Below are positions 57,199-64,000 of a DNA stretch of 64,000 bases, piece after piece. Positions within the stretch are counted from its first letter, which is position 1, and each line of letters starts with the position of its first letter. The notes beneath the pieces are model-generated. The model was not told the DNA's origin. It did not search any database and saw only the letters and a list, made by a program, of their open reading frames with translations. This stretch comes from Planoprotostelium fungivorum. Its lineage: Eukaryota; Evosea; Variosea; Cavosteliida; Cavosteliaceae. The DNA lies in the NCBI GenBank assembly GCA_003024175.1, contig MDYQ01000100.1, forward strand, positions 124,001 through 188,000. The letters are read 5' to 3'. Both the position numbers and the translations under genes were made by a program.

Positions 57199-59479
57199 AT
57201 GGACAGCGAACTCGCGCGATACACTAATCTGTTGAGACAGTATATGGCCGGTATGCTCAAGTGAAACAAATTCGAACCCCATTGCAGTCATTGACGTGGA
57301 TATCAGTTTCCGGGATCCTCTAACGGGCAACTCTCAGAGCGACGAGGAAGAAGACGAAGCTATGTTGAGAAGCCGTGTCGAGAAGCTGGAGGTGATCATA
57401 CCAGATGATCCATTTCCCTTTGACAATCGAGTGAAACTGACCTCAGGGAACATCTATCGAGGAGAACATTCGAGCTGACACGGGTCATTTTCTCTATAAA
57501 AACAAGTCACCCATGGACATCTTGGCGGAGGTGCGTCACCCGTTTCACGAATCTCAGTCTAAAGTTTCATAGAGAAGAAGAGGAATCTGTCCCCCTCAGT
57601 GGACGAGTCAGATGGCACACAGGTGAAGTGAACGTGTTCGTTCGCGAGGTTGACTCGTTGTAGATACATCCCCGACCAACCCCAATTGTGGGCAGCCTAC
57701 CGAAACAGGGTGAGAACGGTCGAGAGAAGAGTCAAGATTGAACGAGACAGATCTTCTGTGGAAAGTACAGCAAGCAGGGCGATATGTTCATGAGTGCATC
57801 ACAAGATCGCATGATCCGCATCTACGACACGGTCACATCAGAGAAGGTGTGTACATCATCATCACCTTCGATAGAAAACTGAGAGAAATCACAGGTCAAA
57901 GTCATCCAAGCTCGTAACATTGGATGGTCTATCATCGACACGGACTACAGGTGTGTCTTCACGATCGTCTTTGTCGATCTCGCATGTGATCTCATCTTCC
58001 CCTCCAGCCCCGACAAACGTTGGCTCATCTACTCTTCTTGGTCTCCTTACAGTGAGTTGAAGACATTCATCACGACACGATCGTAACGACATCATCTCAT
58101 TCTCGACATCATCTGATTACGTCATCATCTAAATCATGTACAGTTCACCTGTGCAACATACAAGGCGAAATTGACACTCACGAGGCGCTCGACTGCTAGT
58201 GGGTACTGATGTTTCCGACGGTCACGTGACCATTGTAGTCCCGAGACGGACCGCTTCTGCCTCTTCTCCGTCAAATTTTCGCCGGATTCCCGCGAGATTC
58301 TGGGAGGCTCTTCTGATCAACACATGTACATATACAATCTAGAGAGAAGAGAGGTAAATTAATATTTTCAATCTGCATCCATCTTCAAATATGAAACGAC
58401 GACCCAACTGTGTATGTTAAATCTTTGAATTTCACGAATGGACCCATCAAAACTTCGTTTCCATCCGTTTGGTCATTTTTTATCGTTTGAAATTCAATGA
58501 TATCGAATTTTCGATTTCATTCTTCATGTCAAATTACAACGGAAGATTGAATGCATGAAAGGTAGAACACAAGGTTCTCGCCCATTCGAATGACATCAAC
58601 ACCGTAACTTACATGGAAGAGACGAACGGAAACATCATCATCACCGGCAGTGACGATCAGAAGTGCAAGGTGAAGAATGTCTCGTTGTAGATCGACTCTC
58701 ACCTTCCAGGTATGGGACAGGAGACAATTGTCCGAAAATGCGACACCACAGGCAGTCATGCGCGGACACTTTAGAGGTATCACGCACGTGTCATCCAAGG
58801 TATTTCGTACTTATATCCTCCAAATCATTCAGACGACAGGGTGACGGTAGGTACTTCCTCTCGAATGGAAAAGATCAGACTCTGAGACTTTGGGACTTAC
58901 GTAATCCCGCCGAAAATGTCTCTACCTACAGCGGCCACACGGTGATTTTATTCAAATGGAGCGTTGTAGATGAACGAGGCAGGTGGCATCGACTCTCATT
59001 CGAGCCTATTTCTCACCCGCCCACACCACGGGACAGAAGTACATCTATTCGGGATCACACAACGGCTGTATCTACGGTGACATCCGAACACGCGAAATTT
59101 CGACTTACGTATGCAGTGTGGGACGTATTGACTGGAGCTGTTGTGAAGAAGATCGTGGCACACTCTGCCACCATTCGTGATGTATCTTGGCATCCGTACG
59201 AGGCAACCATCATGTCTACATCGGTGAGTGATTCGAACATGAGATCATCTTATCATGCATCGTCATCATCACATCATCTCCGCAATCATCGACTCTTTTT
59301 CTTCTCATCAACATCTTGTCATCATTCCGTGATGCGATCACATCACGATCTCATCGTTAGGTGAGACAACATGAGCTGACGTCTAACAGTGGGACACCAC
59401 CGTGAAGAAATGGACTCACAAGGAGAGAACAGCAAGAGTGTCCAGCAGCGTGAGACATGTTCATCATCACCTCCACTGA
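57199..59479 (+). CDS. WD-repeat protein, DCAF11/WDR23-like
   Basis: Probable substrate receptor of CUL4-DDB1 ubiquitin ligases. The N-terminus MDSELARYTNLLRQYMA and an acidic DEEEDEAM stretch are followed by family-typical LWAAYRNRIFCGKYSKQGDM. WD repeats in order: MFMSASQDRMIRIYDT, GWSIIDTDYSPDKRWLIYSS, CLFSVKFSPDSREILGGSSD, NIIITGSDDQKCKVWDRRQL, RYFLSNGKDQTLRLWDLRN, KYIYSGSHNGCIYVWDVLTG and VSWHPYEATIMSTS with a terminal WDTTVKKW. About sixteen introns; three carry the GTTGTAGA motif and one (about 58350-58560) is long and AT-rich. Confidence 0.92.
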
Positions 59480-59667
59480 AGAGAGCAGGAGTGAAAGAAT
59501 ATCTACCATGAAGCACCTGCAGTCTGATGACAATGAAGTTGTGTATGACAAATAAAATATGAACGTCTATTATCATCATGATGAGACGATGAGAGATCAT
59601 AGCGTCAACCTCATCATTACGTGACGCGATCACCTCATGATGTCATCACCCGATCCCATGAGAAACA

Positions 59668-59714
59668 AATAAATCGTGATGCCGCCGTTTTGAGAAAAAA
59701 ACGGGCGATTTATT
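59668..59714. terminator. Palindromic poly(A) region between converging genes
   Basis: AATAAATCG at 59668-59676 and its exact reverse complement CGATTTATT at 59706-59714 flank a loop with CCGTTTT/AAAACGG. Each arm supplies AATAAA to one strand: the DCAF11-like gene on plus, the secreted gene on minus. Confidence 0.6.
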
Positions 59715-59723
59715 CTCGTCACC

Positions 59724-60491
59724 TCAGAAGAGGATCGCAAAAGCTGCCAAAAGAGCGACCACGACAGATACAAAGGTAGCAGCGGACGCATCACCGGTCG
59801 TGTTACCAGAAGTCCTCCCGCTGCCACCTGTGGTACCTCCATTGCTGGTGCTTCCACCGCTGGTGCCTCCACTCACGGCGGTGTTTGGCGTGAAGTTCTC
59901 TATCGAAGAGGGGAAGACCACGTCGGGGCTGTTTCCGCAGACGGATCTGGAGAAATTCAAACTGCCGCTACTCGAGGTGGAAGTCGTGCAGGTTCCGTTC
60001 GATTTGGTTGCATTGCACGGGGAGGTATAGTAGGCGGGGTTGTGATAGGTGATGGACTGAACTAAGGAACCGGTGCAATCTGGACCTTCATATGAGATCG
60101 ACACTGTGTCATTTGCTGTGGGAGCCCGAGTGTAAGAGGTGTACACGTTGGCCGAGTAGAAGCCGTGGCCTTCGGAGTCGGTGACGGCGGTGCATTGATT
60201 CAGGACGACAGTGCTGTTGGAATCGACTGAAAAGGCTCCAGTGCACGTGCTGGCGTTGTAAGTCTGCCCTTGGAGGACGCCGGCCGAGGTGGTAACGACG
60301 GAAGAACGAACTGTACCGTTGGGGAAGGTCTCGGTCACACAGTAGTTGATGGGCACAACCAATGCGGCATAGACAGGGTTATTCTGCCCGCATGCTGTGG
60401 AGGTCGAATTCCCCAAGTAAATATTGAGCACGAGAGTTTTGCTCAGGACGCAGGTCAGGGCCAATAAGAGGAGGAGGAGCTGTGCCTTCAT
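59724..60491 (-). CDS. Secreted Cys-rich protein of the MKAQLLLLL family, intact
   Basis: 255 residues, intronless. Signal peptide MKAQLLLLLLALTCVLSKT, then NSTSTACGQNN, INYCVTETFPNGTV, YNASTCTGAFSVD, YEGPDCTGSLVQSITYH and SVCGNSPDVVFPS. A Gly/Ser/Thr linker with TSGGSTSNGGTTGG precedes the hydrophobic tail FVSVVVALLAAFAILF. Closest in sequence to the decayed copy at 44811. Six conserved Cys probably form disulfides. GPI attachment is likely; function unknown. Confidence 0.85.
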   Translation of the reverse strand: MKAQLLLLLLALTCVLSKTLVLNIYLGNSTSTACGQNNPVYAALVVPINYCVTETFPNGTVRSSVVTTSAGVLQGQTYNASTCTGAFSVDSNSTVVLNQCTAVTDSEGHGFYSANVYTSYTRAPTANDTVSISYEGPDCTGSLVQSITYHNPAYYTSPCNATKSNGTCTTSTSSSGSLNFSRSVCGNSPDVVFPSSIENFTPNTAVSGGTSGGSTSNGGTTGGSGRTSGNTTGDASAATFVSVVVALLAAFAILF

Positions 60492-61719
60492 GTCTTGCCG
60501 TCGGATTGAAAATGACATGATCGAGGAGGAAGAAGAGTATAGGGGTGTTTACTCTTTCTTAGGTGTCTTTTCGCATTCATTCGTCTAGTTGACGCAAACA
60601 AAACCGCATTGAAGTGCCCATTTTCTCATGATTGGTCGTCACGATAGCGGGGCTCCACCCGCCTGCCTCATAGAGCTTTGGATTGCGGAACTGAAAGTCT
60701 TTCCGGTCGGGTCACGACATTGAAAAGGAGATGTCGTGACAATTTATGTAGAAGCCGGCTGTCACAAACATTGTAAGGTTTGTAAAGGTTGAGATAAAGG
60801 TTGTCGAAAGCAGTTAATCTCGATTTCTGCAGTTAATCGAAATTTTCTCATTCAAGGTGCCCACTCGAGAGGGCATTACCACTTTGCCGTCGGATAAGAG
60901 CGATATCATAAATCCCATCGAGTCATTCATAATTGAACATAACTGAATCGTCTCACAACACTTCACATCATCACCGTCATTGGAGGGAGATCCAGCGTCG
61001 CCCTCCGTAAAATCATCAAGGTGACCATCATGTCTACGTCGGTGAGTACAAAACGTCCCATTGTGATGATCCTCTTTTTTGATATCATCAGCTCGTCTTT
61101 CCTCACGGTGATCATCAGCGTCTTGTGATCGTCATGTGACGCCTTCACCTCACGATGTCATCGCGAAGCGAACGGATCTGATCGCATCAACACCTCGATC
61201 GTGATCGTCTGGTCGAGATGCAGGCCGTGGTGACCTGGACTCACGTGATAGTTGACCCTTTGTTCGTGACGAAACGTTCCATTCGAATTATCCCGTAAAC
61301 GCAGATCTTCTTGCAACTCGACAGGCTGCCTATAATATTGTGATGGTGTAATAGTCCTTTGCCGATGGATCCACACAAGGATCGGACAAGAGCAGCCTTT
61401 ATTCTCGATGTGATGTGATCTTCTGAAACTGCCAGTATGAAATCCTAGTTGATTTACACTGATGGGAGCGGGCCAAGAGGAAATACCAGTGTATGAATTT
61501 CACCAACTTCATCATCCTCGATCACATTCAGGCTTGTTCTTCTCGACTCTCTTCTTTACGTGGTGCCTGACACGGGTCATCATGACGATGCATCACTTGA
61601 CCTCATTCACGATCGGCTTCGTACGATGAACGCGATGGTTCACTGCATCCGTAATCATTCATCATCCAATCTGTCTATCGAAAACAATAAGGCTCGTGCG
61701 ATTTATTCTTGTCATCATC
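60492..61719. other. Intergenic, with possible duplicated fragment
   Basis: About 1.2 kb without a confident gene. Bases 61022-61045 (ACCATCATGTCTACGTCGGT and following GAGT) differ by one base from the last-but-one exon end of the DCAF11-like gene (about 59210-59230). A minus-strand open stretch at 61158-61376 reads like protein (VNYHVSPGHHGLHLDQ) but has no start codon. Confidence 0.4.
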
Positions 61720-62562
61720 TTAGAAGAGGATCGCAAGAGCTCCCAATAGAACCACCACGAGAGACATGAGGGAAACAGTGGACGCTCCACCGGTCGTGCT
61801 ACCAGTTTGCTTGCCACTCTGGGTTGCACCAATCACAGTACCAGCGGTGCTGGCGGTACTAACAGTGCTAGAAGTGCTAGCAACACTAGTGGTACTACTG
61901 GTACTACCAGTGACACTACCACTGTTGGTGTCGGCAGTATTGATCGGAGGGAAATTCTCTCCCAAGGAAGGGAAGACGACGTTGGAGCTATTACCACAAA
62001 CAGTAGAAGTGAAATAGTTGTACTCCCTATTGGGAGCCGTGCAGGTCGTGTTCTGGCTCGCCACGTTGCAGGGGCCGACGTTGGCAAAGTCTAATTCGGA
62101 GTTGTAATAGAAGACGCTCTGGAAGGAATTGCCATTGCAAGCTGAAGTTCCGTAGGCGAGCGTCACTGAATCGTTCACACTGGGGGTCTGAGGATAAGTG
62201 GTGTCTAAGTCGGCGGTATAGAAGAGGTTTGGAATATCGGGGGCGGCGGTGCATTGATTCAGGACGAAGTTCTGGTCCTGGTTGAGAGAAAAGTTGCCGG
62301 TGCACGTGCTGGCATTGTAGATCTGGACTTGAAAGCCGCCGGTCGCGTTGACGACGCCCACGGTGGACTGGGTGGTACCGTTAGGGAAGGACACGGTGCC
62401 GCAGAAGTTGACGGGATACGCGAAGGCGATATAGAGGATGCCACTCTGTCCGCATGCAGTGGAGTTTGATGTGCCGGGAGCTACTGCGTAGAATTGGACC
62501 ACGAGAGTCTTACTCAAGACGCAGGTGAGAGCCAATAAGAGGAGGAGGAGCTGAGTCTTCAT
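61720..62562 (-). CDS. Secreted Cys-rich protein of the MKAQLLLLL family, divergent member
   Basis: 280 residues, intronless. Signal peptide MKTQLLLLLLALTCVLSKT, then the shared pattern: SNSTACGQSG, VNFCGTVSFPNGT, YNASTCTGNFSLN, VLNQCTAAPD, YGTSACNGNSFQSVFYY and TVCGNSSNVVFPS. The linker is rich in Ser/Thr/Val (STASTAGTV), followed by the hydrophobic tail VSLMSLVVVLLGALAILF. More divergent from the other copies than they are from each other. AATAAA (minus) at 61702-61707. Confidence 0.85.
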   Translation of the reverse strand: MKTQLLLLLLALTCVLSKTLVVQFYAVAPGTSNSTACGQSGILYIAFAYPVNFCGTVSFPNGTTQSTVGVVNATGGFQVQIYNASTCTGNFSLNQDQNFVLNQCTAAPDIPNLFYTADLDTTYPQTPSVNDSVTLAYGTSACNGNSFQSVFYYNSELDFANVGPCNVASQNTTCTAPNREYNYFTSTVCGNSSNVVFPSLGENFPPINTADTNSGSVTGSTSSTTSVASTSSTVSTASTAGTVIGATQSGKQTGSTTGGASTVSLMSLVVVLLGALAILF

Positions 62563-63165
62563 GTCTTGCCGTCGGATGAGAAATAAAAGTTGAGGAGGAA
62601 GAGGAGAGGGATGTCGATTCTTTCCTGGTGGACTTTTCATGTTGCCGTACGCTTTGTACGGTGTATCGATCTGTCGACGGGTTTTCATGCATGTTGGGCA
62701 TCATCTGACAGAAGCTCTAGAAACAGGCCACCGACACATTATCATCACCTTCATGTCCACGATGACGGTGCTAGAAGAGAATGATCGCGTGATTCGCTGA
62801 TATCCCTATGAATGTCTGGTTTTTTTGTATGTTTTCAATCTGGGTCAAGCCTTGTTCTCAGGACTTTCTGCGGAATGCATGCGGCGATGGTGAAACAGAT
62901 GCTTTGGTTGGGGACCCACATGTTTACATTCACTCGGCGATACCTCTGCGAGTTTGAAAGACCCAACACCCTGCGGATGTCTTCACAGAATGGAATTTGA
63001 TCGCCTCTATTAGAACATAAATTTGACTGGTGCAATCGATTGCGCCAGTCAGTGTCGAGATTACGACCATAGAAAATATAGGTGTAGGATGATTCGATGG
63101 CTGATCATCGGGTTATCTCGTTATTATGAGAAAATACGAACGCTCCAAATTTTCTCTTTTTGCAG
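62563..63165 (+). other. Intergenic with a 28-bp near-palindrome
   Basis: No confident gene. A 63-codon frame at 62812-63000 has an ATG but no recognisable feature. A near-perfect 28-bp palindrome spans 63024-63051. A pyrimidine tract plus CAG (63150-63165) immediately precedes the next ATG and could be a 3' splice site. Confidence 0.45.
63024..63051. repeat. 28-bp near-perfect palindrome
   Basis: Half-site TGACTGGTGCAATC is followed by its reverse complement with a single mismatch pair (G-T). About 115 bases upstream of the next gene's ATG. Could be an operator-like binding site or a hairpin. Confidence 0.6.
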
Positions 63166-63937
63166 ATGGAGGTCCTCGCTTTCGCTGGACTCTTGAATGC
63201 CGACGTTCACAAGCAGATTGATTGCCTAGAGAATGCAGAGAGGCAAATCGAGACCCTGCTAAGTCTCCTACAACAACATCGATCGGTGATATGTGTTGGA
63301 TCCTCTCAATCGACTCACATTCGATCAGAAGATGGACCTACCGACTCACAACGATTTGAAGTCTAATCCAGTCACAATTCCTCAGAAGGCTGTCAAGTCC
63401 ACATCGAAGGAAACCCATCAAGAGCGTGTGTCAGCCATCGCATCACCCTCTTTACTTTCACCTGAGAGGCCAAGCTCCCCGAAACAAGTGACACCTCTCG
63501 ATGATGTCCTTGGCAAACCCGATCCTGCCCCTGTCAAGTCACCTCATATCGAATCACAACAGACGATCTCACCACCACCGAGGCCATCTGATTATAGAAA
63601 GAGTCTTCCCGTCAATCATCAGATCACATCACACCTCGTCGCAGGTCCAACACCTTCTGCACCCACCTTCAAACCCTTCTTAACGACCAGAAAATCCAAT
63701 CGAAACCTCCAAGTCAACGTAGAACCCACACCCCCATCATCCATTTCCAACGCTAATCGATCATCGACTTCATCTCCCAGAGCCAGGGGACAATTGAGAG
63801 TCCCCTCCGCCTTTTTGAAAAGTCTCAACTCACGCATCGTGACACCCAGTCAACGAGGTGAACTTTCTCAAGAGAAATCGAATTTCGAGCCTCTACAGGA
63901 TCCACCAGTGAAGTTGCAAAAACTTCAACTTCAATGA
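63166..63937 (+). CDS. Protein of unknown function, coiled coil plus disordered Pro/Ser-rich region
   Basis: Two exons. The first encodes a likely coiled coil (NADVHKQIDCLENAERQIET). The second starts at KMDLPTHNDLKSNP and is rich in Pro, Ser and Gln (PSLLSPERPSSPKQ), ending VKLQKLQLQ. About 240 residues. Because TTTTTGCAG directly precedes the ATG, an upstream exon is possible. No known domain. Confidence 0.65.
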
Positions 63938-64000
63938 CGCAAAAGGAAACACGATCAGTTACTGCAACACCAACAGACGTACAACAACCGACAACCTTGA

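Noticed and set aside
61158-61376. Minus-strand frame with protein-like sequence
   Set aside because: No start codon or plausible exon partner; kept only as part of the intergenic description.
62812-63000. Plus-strand frame of 62 codons
   Set aside because: No recognisable feature, and the opposite strand is equally open.

Overview
The window is nuclear DNA of a gene-dense, intron-rich unicellular eukaryote. It carries about 34 protein-coding loci (one clearly decayed) and two tRNA genes. Protein genes contain many short spliceosomal introns, typically about 35-60 nt, with GTGAG or GTACG donors and CAG or TAG acceptors. TAA, TAG and TGA all end genes, so the code looks standard. Housekeeping genes resemble amoebozoan and opisthokont-type versions: topoisomerase IB, eIF2B-beta, PEX12, LAS1, DENN, TPK, PP2C, a DCAF11-type WD protein and a CH/LIM/PH protein. 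Repeat proteins with the DPRVDPSA ankyrin signature, an F-box/SPRY protein and large secreted families point to Amoebozoa. A mycophagous protosteliid such as Planoprotostelium is my best guess. This is inference, not proof.

Layout. 1-3720 (-): ABCC transporter cut by the left edge. 4570-9146 (+): large type I surface glycoprotein. 9423-10874 (+): eIF2B-beta. 11036-13204 (-): amino acid permease. 13323-14249 (+): thiamine pyrophosphokinase. 14561-17206 (+): secreted GH87-type alpha-1,3-glucanase, followed by a SleB-like wall hydrolase at 17456-17888 (+). 18232-20838 (-): second large surface protein. 20980-24035: zinc-finger, F-box/SPRY, R-SNARE and secreted proteins. 24203-32338: topoisomerase I, an unknown gene, PEX12 and LAS1. 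32778-34787: ankyrin repeats. 35848-40440 (-): CH/LIM/coiled-coil/PH/PH protein. 40908-43513 (+): PP2C. 43602-48245: tRNA-Gly, small membrane proteins, a decayed secreted-family copy and a tandem pair of HExxH secreted proteins. 48722-59479: DENN, secreted protein, LACTB2, three-RRM protein, tandem SUMO-like protein and DCAF11. 59724-62562 (-): two more secreted paralogs. 63166-63937 (+): unknown protein.

How it fits together. The conserved cell-biology genes are interleaved with an accessory secretome: two large surface glycoproteins, five members or relatives of one secreted family, two HExxH metalloproteins, an alpha-1,3-glucanase and a SleB-like hydrolase. The hydrolases suggest an organism that digests fungal and bacterial walls, and the surface proteins suggest adhesion or recognition.

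Most unusual in the raw sequence: (1) a short motif, CATCTACAACGAG or its reverse complement, recurs in introns of unrelated genes far more often than chance, in both orientations; (2) two introns carry tRNA 3'-half-like sequence ending in a T-run; (3) a foldback element lies at 51393-51537; (4) an R-SNARE has Asn where the zero-layer Arg belongs. I saw no reverse transcriptase, transposase, integrase, capsid gene, rRNA or CRISPR array.
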